Counted from the stretch's first letter, positions 17,909-26,913 are shown. The stretch is 64,000 nucleotides of DNA from Gramella sp. AN32 (GCF_023718305.1 NZ_QEYO01000002.1:124001-188000); one strand, 5' to 3'. Notes: generated by a model not told the origin, from the letters alone. A program made the numbers and translations.

Positions 17909-19523
17909 AATACTGATTTTTCCTGTTGTAATTATTGGAATTGCCTTTGGAAGCTTAAGCTTTAAATCAGATTTTTTCGAAATCGCCAAGCAGATCGAAA
18001 TTTTTACCACCTTATTCAAAGAAGTAAATATGAATTATGTGGATGAAACCAACCCTGCCGCACTGATGGATTCCGCTATAAAATCGATGTTAACCGATCT
18101 TGATCCATATACCAATTACTGGAATGAACAGGATGTGGAAGCAGCCAGAATTAACAGTGCCGGTGAATACACGGGAATTGGCGCGGTAGTGAAGGCAACT
18201 CCCAATCATATGGTTGTAGTGGAAGCTTATAAAGATTATCCTGCAGATAAAGCAGGTTTAAAAGCCGGAGATGAAATCATACAAATAGGTAATATCAAAG
18301 TTGCTGATTTTAAAGAAGACGCGGGAGAATTGCTGAATGGCTCTCCTAACAGTGCAATCGAAATTACTTTTAGAAGACAGGGCGAAACAAAAACTACCTC
18401 GATACAGCGTGGTGCTGTAGATATAAATGCCGTTCCATATTTTAAACTTTTAGAAGATAAGTCGGCCTATATTGTTTTAAGTAAATTCAATGCCAAAGCC
18501 TCTAGTGAAGTTGCCAGGGCATTAAAAGAATTAAAAAATCAGGGAGCTGAAAAAGTAATCCTTGATCTACGTGGGAATCCTGGTGGGCTGTTAAATGAAG
18601 CCATCAATGTGAGCAATATATTTGTTCCTAAAGGTGAATTGATCGTTACTACAAAATCTGTCATCGAAAAATACAATAAAGAATATTTCACTGAAAAAGA
18701 ACCGATAGATACCAGCATTCCATTAGTTGTTTTGGTAAACGGCAGGAGTGCTTCTGCGAGTGAGATCGTTGCCGGAGCTATCCAGGATCTTGATCGCGGA
18801 GTTATTGTGGGAGCTAGAAGTTTTGGTAAAGGACTGGTGCAGCGGCCACGGGAACTGGCTTATGGCACCCAATTAAAAATTACCATTTCCAGGTATTATA
18901 CGCCTAGCGGAAGGTGTATACAGGCGTTGGATTATCGCCAAAGAAACGAGGACGGACAGGCGATACGTACCAAAGTTGAAGATTATAATGAATTCTCCAC
19001 CAAGAATGGAAGAAAAGTGTACGATGGCGGGGGAGTTTTACCCGATATTAAACTTGAAACTTCAGAATACAGCGATATCACCCAGGCGCTACTCTACCAG
19101 GACGCAATTTTCAATTATGCCACGAACTATTATTACTCGCACAGCCTGGAAAATGTAAATGATTTTAAATTTTCCGATGCAGATTTTTCAGATTTTAAAA
19201 AATTCCTTGAAAATTCAGATTTTAATTATGTGACTGCTACGGAAAAAGAACTTTCAGAAATGATGCAAACCGCTCAGGATGAAGATTTAAAGAATAAAAT
19301 TGCTTCTGAAATTTCTAAAATCCAGTCTTTAATAAACGTGCATAAAAAACAGGAACTGGATGATAAAAAGGCTGAAATTACCAGTTTAATAACCGATGAA
19401 ATTATCAAAAGATATTTCTATAAAGAAGGCCTTTATGAATATTATACCGGCCATAACCCTGAAATTAAAGAGGCTAAAGCTATTCTGGCCAATACATCAA
19501 AATATTCTTCTATTCTAAAATAA
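17889..19523 (+). CDS. C-terminal processing peptidase, S41 family
   Basis: 544 aa from the chosen ATG; an in-frame ATG six codons upstream (17871) is a possible alternative. One N-terminal membrane anchor (residues 3-22, LLKILIFPVVIIGIAFGS), a PDZ domain at about 85-165 (YTGIGAVVK, DKAGLKAGDEIIQIGN), then the S41 core with LDLRGNPGG (225-233), the catalytic Ser motif SASASE (287-292) and catalytic Lys in SFGKG (about 314). It trims C-termini of periplasmic proteins. Helical C-terminal domain of about 130 residues. It overlaps rnpA and is probably expressed from the rnpA promoter. Confidence 0.95.
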   Translation: MKKRLLKILIFPVVIIGIAFGSLSFKSDFFEIAKQIEIFTTLFKEVNMNYVDETNPAALMDSAIKSMLTDLDPYTNYWNEQDVEAARINSAGEYTGIGAVVKATPNHMVVVEAYKDYPADKAGLKAGDEIIQIGNIKVADFKEDAGELLNGSPNSAIEITFRRQGETKTTSIQRGAVDINAVPYFKLLEDKSAYIVLSKFNAKASSEVARALKELKNQGAEKVILDLRGNPGGLLNEAINVSNIFVPKGELIVTTKSVIEKYNKEYFTEKEPIDTSIPLVVLVNGRSASASEIVAGAIQDLDRGVIVGARSFGKGLVQRPRELAYGTQLKITISRYYTPSGRCIQALDYRQRNEDGQAIRTKVEDYNEFSTKNGRKVYDGGGVLPDIKLETSEYSDITQALLYQDAIFNYATNYYYSHSLENVNDFKFSDADFSDFKKFLENSDFNYVTATEKELSEMMQTAQDEDLKNKIASEISKIQSLINVHKKQELDDKKAEITSLITDEIIKRYFYKEGLYEYYTGHNPEIKEAKAILANTSKYSSILK

Positions 19524-19529
19524 AAATAC

Positions 19530-19982
19530 TTAACTCTTTACCATAGCGATATGGGGAATACCATCTTCCAGATAGCCTTCACCAACAGGTTCATACCCAT
19601 GTGACTGGTAGAATTTTATCAAATATTGCTGTGCAGATAATTTAATATTGTTGGTTTTAAAATTTTCCAGAATAGCTTTTTCTGAAGCTTCCATGATTAC
19701 GTGACCGTATCCAAATTTACGTTCAGATTCTTTTACTACAACTCTTCCAATTGAGGCTTCTTTAAAATAATAGCCCGCGGGAAAACAGCGGGTGTAACCA
19801 ACAATTTGCCCATTTTTTTTAGCGATTATATGTATGGCTTTTTGATCCTTTCCATCTATATCCTGGTAAACGCAATCCTGTTCTACTACAAAAACTTCAG
19901 AACGTAATTGCAGGATTTGGTAAAGTTCAATAATAGAAAGATCATCAAAGCTTTTGATGCTTATACTTAGGTCCCTTTTCAA
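19530..19982 (-). CDS. GNAT family N-acetyltransferase, ElaA type
   Basis: 150 aa, one GNAT domain. The start LYQILQLRSEVFVVEQDCVYQDIDGKD is typical of the ElaA subgroup; the acetyl-CoA loop is seen at about 93-106 (ASIGRVVVKESERKFGYGHVIM, with an RKFGYG version of the usual R/Q-x-x-G-x-G/A). A C-terminal strand-helix ends in FYQSHGYEPVGEGYLEDGIPH. Substrate unknown. It follows rpiB by 1 bp on the same strand, so the two form an operon, although no functional link is obvious. Confidence 0.9.
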   Translation of the reverse strand: MKRDLSISIKSFDDLSIIELYQILQLRSEVFVVEQDCVYQDIDGKDQKAIHIIAKKNGQIVGYTRCFPAGYYFKEASIGRVVVKESERKFGYGHVIMEASEKAILENFKTNNIKLSAQQYLIKFYQSHGYEPVGEGYLEDGIPHIAMVKS

Positions 19983-19983
19983 T

Positions 19984-20427
19984 TTAAGAACAGTATTTTT
20001 TAGCGGGAATTTTATCTATACGCTTTTGATGCCTTCCACCTTCAAATTTGGTATTTAAAAAAACATCCATCATTTCAAGGGCAAGTTCTTTGGAAACAAA
20101 CCTGGAAGGGATACTCAATATATTTGCATCGTTATGTTCCCGGGCCAGTTTTGCGATCTCAACTGTCCAACATAATGCTGATCGTACTCCCTGATGTTTG
20201 TTGGCGGTCATATTTGCACCATTACCGCTTCCACAAATAATAATCCCAAGATCGGCCTTTTTGTTTTCTACATCTTTAGCTACTGGATGAACAAAATCTG
20301 GATAGTCCACACTATCTTCACTATTGGTTCCATAATTGGTTACTTCATGTCCCGATTTTTCAAGGTTTTTCTGTAAAAGCTCTTTATAATCGGTACCTGC
20401 ATGATCATTTCCTATTGAGATCTTCAT
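19984..20427 (-). CDS. rpiB: Ribose 5-phosphate isomerase B
   Basis: 147 aa. It interconverts ribose 5-phosphate and ribulose 5-phosphate in the pentose phosphate pathway. Family motifs are GNDHAGTDYKELL (5-17) for phosphate binding, the catalytic Cys in GIIICGSGNGANMTANK (about 61-77), and the EHNDANILSIPSR region near 100. Full length. A -7 element (20442-20449) lies 15 nt upstream of the ATG. Confidence 0.96.
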   Translation of the reverse strand: MKISIGNDHAGTDYKELLQKNLEKSGHEVTNYGTNSEDSVDYPDFVHPVAKDVENKKADLGIIICGSGNGANMTANKHQGVRSALCWTVEIAKLAREHNDANILSIPSRFVSKELALEMMDVFLNTKFEGGRHQKRIDKIPAKKYCS

Positions 20428-20938
20428 GATATATATTTTTTCAAATTTAGCAAAACCAATACAAAATACATTGAATTTAGGAATGTTAATGAATTATCAA
20501 TAATTACTGATTTACAGCGGTTTAAAATTGACAATTGATTGTGAATAAGTAAGGATCAAAAAGTAATAAAGAAATTTGCTTGCTAACGCAAATATTCCAA
20601 TAGCAACCATTTTATGGATAATTCTAATTATAAGTATGAAATTTTCGAGCGACTTATCAGTATTAAAATTCGATTTGTTGACAACAGAAAAAAGATAAGT
20701 TTTCATTTTAATCTGTTAAAAACAATTTTATAGGTTTGTTAAGATAATCTTAAAATCTTAAGAGAATCAAGACATTAGATTTCTTATAGTATGTTTATAA
20801 GTTGTCGACAAAAGTTTACAAGTCAAAAAACAATCTTTTCTTCAAAGATTTATACTACAAGTTAACAAGCCATCATCACCATCATTTTTAATTTTTTATA
20901 AAAGAAGAAATAAATGGAATATTAATAAATGTTCATAA
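20428..20938. other. AT-rich non-coding gap of about 510 bp
   Basis: No gene with family support. It contains a DnaA-box-like TTATTCACA on the minus strand (20540-20548), a one-mismatch box TTATCCATA (20613-20621), the palindrome TTGTCGACAA (20802-20811), the inverted repeat TGTTG-A-CAACA (20676-20686) and repeated ACTTGTA/TTAAC words. A weak 64-codon reading frame on the minus strand (20512-20706) has no recognisable similarity. Nothing here amounts to a proven origin or RNA gene. Confidence 0.5.
20442..20449 (-). promoter_or_regulatory. Candidate -7 promoter element for rpiB
   Basis: TAAATTTG on the minus strand matches TAnnTTTG, 15 nt upstream of the rpiB ATG. No TTG at the -33 spacing. 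Confidence 0.45.
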
Positions 20939-21169
20939 CTATACGATACCAAGATTTTTAGAATCATCTTCTGTTTCTTTCAAAATGTTCATAGCTTCTT
21001 CAAGATCATCTGGATGTATCATAAGACGAATACCGCCTGTGTTTACCATGAGCGTAACAAGTTGCTCATTCGAGAAATAATGGTTGATTTCAGCGTCCTG
21101 CAGCTTATTTTGGAGAATATAATATTCGTGTGGTGAGGTGTAAGAAGCGATGCATACAAAGCTTTTCAT
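20939..21169 (-). CDS. DUF2007-type small signal-transducing-like protein
   Basis: 76 aa. The pattern FVCIASYTSPHEYYILQNKLQDAEINHYFSNEQ followed by GGIRLMIHPDDLEEAMNIL is the DUF2007 fold (beta-alpha-beta, related to PII-like small proteins). Function is unknown; no signal peptide or membrane segment, so cytoplasmic. A 57-codon membrane protein gene lies 30 bp upstream on the same strand and probably shares its promoter. Confidence 0.82.
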   Translation of the reverse strand: MKSFVCIASYTSPHEYYILQNKLQDAEINHYFSNEQLVTLMVNTGGIRLMIHPDDLEEAMNILKETEDDSKNLGIV

Positions 21170-21199
21170 AGAATTTTTACTTATACTTAAAGATAAGGC

Positions 21200-21373
21200 T
21201 TAAAACTGAAAAGCTAAAGGAGTTTGATCTGGTGCAAAGACTTCAGAAGGATCTATGATCTCACTGTTCTTATCCAACGATTTATTGATATACACGGCAA
21301 AGCCCAAAATCCCAATAAAGAATATAAGGAAAAGAATAATGGTGTATTTCAAAGACCTGGAAACTCGAAACAT
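21200..21373 (-). CDS. Small single-pass membrane protein, 57 aa, unknown
   Basis: ATG at 21373-21371, stop TAA at 21202-21200. Residues 1-9 are basic (MFRVSRSLK), 10-29 form one hydrophobic helix (YTIILFLIFFIGILGFAVYI), and the rest is a short polar tail ending in APDQTPLAFQF. Support for it being real: a perfect -7 element (TAATTTTG, 21379-21386) directly upstream, and a DUF2007 gene 30 bp downstream in the same direction. I do not recognise a family. Confidence 0.6.
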   Translation of the reverse strand: MFRVSRSLKYTIILFLIFFIGILGFAVYINKSLDKNSEIIDPSEVFAPDQTPLAFQF

Positions 21374-21378
21374 AAGGC

Positions 21379-21386
21379 CAAAATTA
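21379..21386 (-). promoter_or_regulatory. Candidate -7 element for the 57-aa membrane protein
   Basis: TAATTTTG on the minus strand. The ATG starts 6 nt after the final G, so the mRNA would be leaderless or nearly so. No clear -33 TTG. Confidence 0.45.
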
Positions 21387-21554
21387 GATGAAAATCATTC
21401 TTTTTAGGTAAATTCAAAATTAATAAATAATTAAGATAAATTATATATGCTTGTTAAAAATAAATTGATTAGATTTTCTGATATTCAGTGAGGTATATAA
21501 TTTTCGCTTAACAAAACTTTAAACTGAAACCTACCATCTGTTATATTAATGCTG

Positions 21555-21562
21555 TAATTTTG
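21555..21562 (+). promoter_or_regulatory. Candidate -7 element for rnr
   Basis: TAATTTTG matches TAnnTTTG. The ATG at 21569 begins 7 nt after its last G. The TTG formed at 21560-21562 is in frame with rnr but belongs to this element, so it is unlikely to be the start codon. Confidence 0.5.
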
Positions 21563-21568
21563 CCCTAT

Positions 21569-23770
21569 ATGAAGAAAAAAAAATCCGGAAGTTCCAGGCC
21601 TAAACCCCAGGGTAACCTCTCCAGAAAAATAGTAGATATACTTAGAAATAATTCAGGTAAAGCTTATAACTACAAACAAATTGCCTCTATTCTTGGCGTA
21701 AATGATGCGAGTAGCAGAAATCAGATTATTAAAAATCTTGCCCAGCTTGCTGCGAAAAAACAAATTACAGAAGTTGAACGTGGTAGCTTTAAAATAGAAT
21801 CCAGCAAAGATTATTTTACCGGAGTAATGGACCTTACTACCAAGGGTTATGGATATGTGATGGTACCCGATCTTGCTGATGATATTTTTATTCCCAATAA
21901 AGATCTGAATTCAGCTTTCGATGGTGATACCGTTGAAATTTATATATATAATAAGAGAAGAAATAAAAGGTCTGAAGGGGAAGTCACTAAAATATTAAAA
22001 AGAAAAAGAACCGAATTTGTTGGTGTGTTACAACAAAAGAAGGATTTTGGATTTGTGGTTATTGATGATAAATCGATGTATACCGATTTTTTTGTTTCAG
22101 GAAATAAATTGAATGGGGCAAAGGATGGTGACAAAGTTATTGTGGAATTTGATGAATGGCCTAAAAAGGCCGATTCTCCCTTAGGAAGGATCACCCGCGT
22201 TCTTGGAACTCCGGGGGAACATCATACCGAGATTCATTCCATTTTAGCGCAATATGGTTTACCTCATGATTTTCCCGAAGAAGTAGAAGAATTTGCCAAT
22301 ACCATAGACACTTCTATTGGGAAGGATGAAATTAAGAAACGCAGGGACATGCGTGAAACCCTAACGTTTACTATAGATCCAAAAGATGCCAAAGATTTTG
22401 ATGATGCCTTAAGTTTTAAAAAACTTGAGAATGGAAATTATGAAATTGGGATACATATTGCTGATGTTTCCCATTATCTCCAACCAGGAACCATCCTGGA
22501 TGATGAAGCTTATGAAAGGGCAACTTCTGTTTATCTGGTAGATAGGGTAGTGCCTATGTTGCCGGAAATTCTTTCCAATAATGCCTGTTCTTTAAGGCCC
22601 AACGAAGAAAAATTTACTTTTTCAGCGGTTTTTGAAATTAATGATAAAGCCGAAGTAAAAAATCAGTGGTTTGGAAGAACAGTAACATATTCCGATGAAC
22701 GATTTGCTTATGAAGAAGCACAACATATCATAGAAACTAGTTCAGGAACAATTCCCGAAGAAATTTCCATTAGAAATCATCCATACACCGTAAAAGGAGC
22801 TGTAATTGATGCAATTTTAACGCTGAATACCCTCGCGAAAAAAATGCGATCTCGAAGAATGCGTGATGGCGCTATTTCTTTTGATAAAGTTGAAGTAAAA
22901 TTCAATTTAAATGAAGAAAATGAGCCGGTCGGGGTTTTCTTTAAATCAGCAAAAGATTCCAATAAGCTTATTGAAGAATTTATGTTGCTGGCGAATCGAA
23001 GGGTTGCCGAATATATTGGTAAAATGGATCCTAAAAAGACATTTATTTATCGTTGCCATGATGAACCAGATGATGAGAAACTGGCTGCCTTGCAAAATAT
23101 TGTGGGCAGGTTTGGACATAAACTTAATCTTAAGGATAGAAAATCTACCACTGCTTCAATGAATAAATTACTGGAGAATGTTCAGGGTAAAAAAGAGCAG
23201 AACATGGTGGATACCCTTGCTATACGAACCATGAGCAAGGCCTATTATGGCACTGAAAATATTGGACATTACGGATTGGCTTTTGATTATTATTCACATT
23301 TTACCTCACCAATTCGAAGATATCCAGATGTGATGGTGCACAGGTTATTGCAGCGCTATCTGGATAATGAACCTTCTGCAAATGAGGCGGAATATGAAGA
23401 TAAATGCCATCATAGCAGCGAAATGGAAAATCTGGCGACCAATGCAGAGCGGGATTCCATTAAATATATGCAGGTAAAATTCATGCAGGATCATGTAGAT
23501 GAAGAATTTCTTGGGGTGATCTCTGGAGTTACAGATTGGGGAATATTTGTAGAGATTATCGAGAATAAATGTGAAGGAATGATCCGTTTACGGGATATGA
23601 ACGATGATCATTATGAATATAATGCTGAAGAATTTTCAGTGACCGGAAGAAAAACCGGAAGGACGGTTACCTTAGGGGATGAGGTCTACGTGAAAGTAAA
23701 AAATGCTGATCTGGTAAAACGTCAATTAGATTTTACGCTCGTTGGAAGTAGGAGCGAAGTAGAAAAGTAA
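21569..23770 (+). CDS. rnr: Ribonuclease R (3'-5' exoribonuclease)
   Basis: 733 aa from the ATG. I chose this over the in-frame TTG three codons upstream because that TTG is inside the predicted -7 element. Domain order: basic Lys-rich N-terminus, winged-helix segment (about 25-70), two cold-shock OB folds (about 75-220), the RNB nuclease domain with the metal-binding Asp cluster DPKDAKDFDDALS (about 268-280), and a C-terminal S1 domain (about 640-725, FLGVISGVTDWGIFVEI). It degrades structured RNA processively and takes part in rRNA quality control. Transcribed alone. Confidence 0.97.
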   Translation: MKKKKSGSSRPKPQGNLSRKIVDILRNNSGKAYNYKQIASILGVNDASSRNQIIKNLAQLAAKKQITEVERGSFKIESSKDYFTGVMDLTTKGYGYVMVPDLADDIFIPNKDLNSAFDGDTVEIYIYNKRRNKRSEGEVTKILKRKRTEFVGVLQQKKDFGFVVIDDKSMYTDFFVSGNKLNGAKDGDKVIVEFDEWPKKADSPLGRITRVLGTPGEHHTEIHSILAQYGLPHDFPEEVEEFANTIDTSIGKDEIKKRRDMRETLTFTIDPKDAKDFDDALSFKKLENGNYEIGIHIADVSHYLQPGTILDDEAYERATSVYLVDRVVPMLPEILSNNACSLRPNEEKFTFSAVFEINDKAEVKNQWFGRTVTYSDERFAYEEAQHIIETSSGTIPEEISIRNHPYTVKGAVIDAILTLNTLAKKMRSRRMRDGAISFDKVEVKFNLNEENEPVGVFFKSAKDSNKLIEEFMLLANRRVAEYIGKMDPKKTFIYRCHDEPDDEKLAALQNIVGRFGHKLNLKDRKSTTASMNKLLENVQGKKEQNMVDTLAIRTMSKAYYGTENIGHYGLAFDYYSHFTSPIRRYPDVMVHRLLQRYLDNEPSANEAEYEDKCHHSSEMENLATNAERDSIKYMQVKFMQDHVDEEFLGVISGVTDWGIFVEIIENKCEGMIRLRDMNDDHYEYNAEEFSVTGRKTGRTVTLGDEVYVKVKNADLVKRQLDFTLVGSRSEVEK

Positions 23771-23831
23771 TTGATGGCTACTATGAAATTCCCAGGAAAG
23801 TATTTAGATTTTTATCATATAGGTAAAAGTT

Positions 23832-23839
23832 TACATTTG
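23832..23839 (+). promoter_or_regulatory. Candidate -7 element for the LysE-type exporter
   Basis: TACATTTG, 17 nt before the ATG at 23856. Upstream sequence has TTTAG rather than a clean TTG at -33. Confidence 0.45.
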
Positions 23840-23855
23840 TAATAATTACAATTGT

Positions 23856-24581
23856 ATGCTACAGGATATATTATCGGGCTTACCCTTAGGTTTCTTTTTA
23901 GCTTTTCTACTGGGTCCGGTTTTTTTCGTTTTGTTGGAAACTGCCGCTATAAAAGGATTTAGGGCAGCTATTTCCTTCGATTTTGGCGTGATCGTCGCCG
24001 ATATTGTTTTTATAACCATCGCTTATTTTAGTACTACAAAACTTTTAGATCGTTTAAGGGACGACCCCGCGCTTTTTATTTTTGGCGGGATGATTCTCGC
24101 CACTTATGGCGTGATGAGCTTTCTCCAGGCAAAAAAATCATTCCAAACCAATGAAGAAACTCCTGAAATTAGAAAATTAGGAAAGAGCGATTACTTCAGT
24201 TTATTTGCCAAAGGCTTTCTGCTTAATTTTATCAATATTGGGGTAATGGGCTTCTGGCTTGGGGTTATCATCGTATTTTCTCCAAAGATGAATATGGATA
24301 AGGAAAGGATCCTTATCTTTTTATCTACAGTGATTGTTACCTATTTAATCATTGATATTTTTAAAATTCTTCTGGCTAAAAAATTGAATAGAAAACTCAC
24401 TCCCGGGAGGATCTTCACCATGAAGAAAATCATTAGTCTGGTATTGATACTTTTTGGAGGAATTCTTATTTTTCAGGGCTTCTTTCCAGATAAAATTGAA
24501 GAAATTAAAGATCAGATAGAGGAGATCACTCCTGAAGAACCCATCATTGGCTTTTATAATTCTACAGAAGAAAATAAATAA
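23856..24581 (+). CDS. LysE/RhtB family amino-acid exporter
   Basis: 241 aa with about six membrane helices. The first helix pair carries the family signature GFFLAFLLGPVFFVLLETAAIKGFRAAISFDFGVIVADIVF (12-52). These inner-membrane proteins export amino acids such as Lys, Arg, Thr or homoserine; the substrate cannot be told here. The C-terminus ends in an acidic, likely cytoplasmic tail. Single gene, with its own -7 element and a probable terminator just after the stop. Confidence 0.88.
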   Translation: MLQDILSGLPLGFFLAFLLGPVFFVLLETAAIKGFRAAISFDFGVIVADIVFITIAYFSTTKLLDRLRDDPALFIFGGMILATYGVMSFLQAKKSFQTNEETPEIRKLGKSDYFSLFAKGFLLNFINIGVMGFWLGVIIVFSPKMNMDKERILIFLSTVIVTYLIIDIFKILLAKKLNRKLTPGRIFTMKKIISLVLILFGGILIFQGFFPDKIEEIKDQIEEITPEEPIIGFYNSTEENK

Positions 24582-24609
24582 AAAAGCCTCCTGAATAGAG
24601 GAAGCTTTT
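24581..24609 (+). terminator. Probable terminator after the LysE-type gene
   Basis: AAAAGCCTC paired with GAGG/GCTTTT around a 6-7 nt loop, with a small bulge. It lies directly after the stop codon and just beyond the 3' end of tRNA-Cys on the other strand, so it may serve both directions. Confidence 0.5.
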
Positions 24610-24613
24610 CTTG

Positions 24614-24684
24614 AGGCATCGAGCGGATTCGAACCGCTGTACAAGGTTTTGCAGACCTCTGCCTAGCCACTCGGCCACGATGCC
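24614..24684 (-). tRNA. tRNA-Cys (GCA)
   Basis: 71 nt on the minus strand. Acceptor arms GGCATCG/CGATGCC pair perfectly (24678-24684 with 24615-24621). The T arm is AGCGG-TTCGAAT-CCGCT and the anticodon loop CTGCAAA carries GCA. The discriminator base is U, as expected for tRNA-Cys. CCA is not encoded (CAA follows). Confidence 0.97.
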
Positions 24685-24733
24685 ATTAACGGTTGGCAAA
24701 TGTAATAAAAATTTTAAGTTTTAGAATTAAATT

Positions 24734-25090
24734 CTATTTTGATTTCTTTCGTCTTACGGTAACCATAGCAACATTCCCACCAATTGGCGGATTTATCTTC
24801 GAAACATCTACCACAACTTTCTGAACCATAATCAATTCCTTCATGACCCGGTTGATAATACGTTCGGCTACATTTTCCAATAGTTTGGACCGTTTGGCCA
24901 TTTCCTCTTTTACTATTTTGTTTAAATGCACATAATCAACAGTGTCTGCAAGTTGATCGGTTTTAGCTGAATGTGAAAGATCTGCATAAACTTTTAGATC
25001 GACCCTGTAATCGCTTCCAATTTTACTTTCTTCAGTTAAACAACCGTGATAACCAAAAAGGCGAATATTTTTAAGTTTTATTACTCCCAA
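24734..25090 (-). CDS. folB: Dihydroneopterin aldolase
   Basis: 118 aa. It converts dihydroneopterin to 6-hydroxymethyl-dihydropterin and glycolaldehyde in folate synthesis. The family start is clear (IKLKNIRLFGYHGCLTEESKIGSDYRVDL, 4-32), with the conserved Tyr-His-Gly and Glu near 20; the C-terminal VVVDVSKINPPIGGNVAMVTV (about 90-110) carries the typical K-x-x-PP motif. No ATG fits; TTG at 25090 gives MGVIKLKNIRL, the length seen in relatives. A -7 element (25104-25111) lies just upstream. Confidence 0.95.
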   Translation of the reverse strand: MGVIKLKNIRLFGYHGCLTEESKIGSDYRVDLKVYADLSHSAKTDQLADTVDYVHLNKIVKEEMAKRSKLLENVAERIINRVMKELIMVQKVVVDVSKINPPIGGNVAMVTVRRKKSK

Positions 25091-25103
25091 AATAATTTTT
25101 TAG

Positions 25104-25111
25104 CAAAGATA
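25104..25111 (-). promoter_or_regulatory. Candidate -7 element for folB
   Basis: TATCTTTG on the minus strand, 14 nt upstream of the TTG start. -33 element not evident. Confidence 0.45.
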
Positions 25112-25203
25112 CATTTAGAATTTTATTTGAATAAACAGAGTGATCAATCAAAATAATTTCTGATTCCGGGGGAGATTTAAAATGGTTTAGCCCTTATTTT
25201 TGG

Positions 25204-25211
25204 TAAATTTG
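25204..25211 (+). promoter_or_regulatory. Candidate -7 element for glnS
   Basis: TAAATTTG, 20 nt upstream of the glnS ATG. No TTG at -33; a GGTTTAG lies in the area. Confidence 0.45.
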
Positions 25212-25230
25212 CATTTTATTTTTAGAAACT

Positions 25231-26913
25231 ATGGAGGAAGGAAAAAAGCCATTGAATTTCATTGAACAAATAATTGAAGAGGATCTTCAGGCCAATTACA
25301 CCAAAGATCAGTTAAAATTTAGATTTCCCCCTGAACCAAATGGGTATTTACACATTGGCCATGCTTCATCCATTTGTTTGAATTTTGGATTGGGCGAACG
25401 CTATCATGCACCTGTGAATTTGAGGTTTGATGATACAAATCCTATGAAAGAGGAGCAGGAATATGTAGATGCTATAAAAAATGACATACACTGGCTTGGT
25501 TTTAAATGGGCGGAGGAATGTTATGCTTCAGATTATTTTCAAACCCTTTATGACTGGGCCGTAGCATTGATTAAAAATGGTGATGCTTATGTAGATAGCC
25601 AAACTTCTGAAGAGATAGCACAACAAAAGGGAACGCCCACCCAGGCAGGAACTGAAAGCCCATACCGTAATAGATCTGTTGCAGAAAACCTGGATCTTTT
25701 TGAGAAAATGAAGAATGGGGAAACTGCCGAAAAAGGACATGTTCTAAGGGCAAAAATAGATATGGCCGCGGGAAATATGTTGATGAGGGATCCCATAATG
25801 TATCGAGGTTTACATAGAAATCACCATAGAACCGGGGATAGCTGGAAAATTTATCCTATGTATGATTGGGCACATGGTGAAAGTGATTTTATAGAAAGTG
25901 TATCGCATAGTTTTTGTACCCTTGAGTTTTTACCCCATCGGGAATTATATAACTGGTTTATTAGTAAAGTGAGCAAGCCGGGAAAATTGGAACCTAAACA
26001 ACGAGAATTCGCACGCAGAAATTTAAGCCATACCATTGTAAGTAAAAGAAAGCTCCTTCAGTTAGTAGAAAAAGGTGTTGTAGAATCCTGGGACGATCCC
26101 AGAATGCCTACCATTTCGGGATTGCGAAGAAGGGGCTATACTCCGGAATCGATTAGAAAATTTGCTGATTCCATTGGTGTTGGGAAGCGGGAAAACTTAA
26201 TTGATGTGGCACATTTAGAATTTTGCGTACGTGAAGATTTAAACAGGGTGGCCCCAAGGGTAATGGGGGTTTTAGATCCTGTAAAACTGGTGATTACCAA
26301 TTATCCTGAAGATAAGGAAGAATGGCTCGAAGCTGAAAATAATCCGGAAGATGAATCGGCGGGAAGTCGTGAAGTTCCTTTTTCAAGAGAACTTTATATC
26401 GAAAAGGAAGATTTTAAAGAAGAGGCAAACCGAAAATTTTTCAGGTTAACCCTGGGGAAAGAAGTAAGGCTTAAAAATGCCTATATCATCAAGGGTGAAA
26501 GTGTGGTAAAAAATGATCAGGGTGAAATTATTGAGATTCATTGCACTTACGACCCCAAAAGTAAAAGTGGTAGCGGTTCTGAAGAATCTATGCGTAAGGT
26601 AAAAGGAACCTTGCACTGGGTATCGGTTAAACACGCTCTTAAAGTTGAAATTAGGCTATATGACCGACTTTTTACCGAAGAAGTTCCCGATGGTGATAAA
26701 GAAAAGGATTATCTGGAATTTGTGAACCCAGATTCATTACAGGTTATTACCGGTTATTTAGAACCGAGTTTAAAAAATGCTTCTGTAATGGATAAATTTC
26801 AGTTTCAGAGAATTGGTTATTTCTGTGTGGATAAGGATAGTTCAAAAGAAAAACTCATTTTCAATAAAACTGTAGGTTTAAGGGATTCCTGGGCAAAAAT
26901 CCAATCAGCTTAA
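25231..26913 (+). CDS. glnS: Glutaminyl-tRNA synthetase
   Basis: 560 aa, class I synthetase charging tRNA-Gln. HIGH motif at PPEPNGYLHIGHASS (32-46) and the KMSKS equivalent VSKRKLLQLV (about 270-279). DDTNPMKEEQEYVDAIK follows the first motif, as in bacterial GlnRS; the C-terminal anticodon-binding beta barrels are complete. Presence of GlnRS means Gln-tRNA is made directly, not only through GatCAB. Transcribed alone. Confidence 0.97.
   Translation: MEEGKKPLNFIEQIIEEDLQANYTKDQLKFRFPPEPNGYLHIGHASSICLNFGLGERYHAPVNLRFDDTNPMKEEQEYVDAIKNDIHWLGFKWAEECYASDYFQTLYDWAVALIKNGDAYVDSQTSEEIAQQKGTPTQAGTESPYRNRSVAENLDLFEKMKNGETAEKGHVLRAKIDMAAGNMLMRDPIMYRGLHRNHHRTGDSWKIYPMYDWAHGESDFIESVSHSFCTLEFLPHRELYNWFISKVSKPGKLEPKQREFARRNLSHTIVSKRKLLQLVEKGVVESWDDPRMPTISGLRRRGYTPESIRKFADSIGVGKRENLIDVAHLEFCVREDLNRVAPRVMGVLDPVKLVITNYPEDKEEWLEAENNPEDESAGSREVPFSRELYIEKEDFKEEANRKFFRLTLGKEVRLKNAYIIKGESVVKNDQGEIIEIHCTYDPKSKSGSGSEESMRKVKGTLHWVSVKHALKVEIRLYDRLFTEEVPDGDKEKDYLEFVNPDSLQVITGYLEPSLKNASVMDKFQFQRIGYFCVDKDSSKEKLIFNKTVGLRDSWAKIQSA

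Noticed and set aside
20512..20706. 64-codon frame on the minus strand in the AT-rich gap
   Set aside because: No family similarity, no -7 element upstream and strongly AT-biased residues (Lys, Asn, Ile, Phe), as expected from AT-rich DNA.
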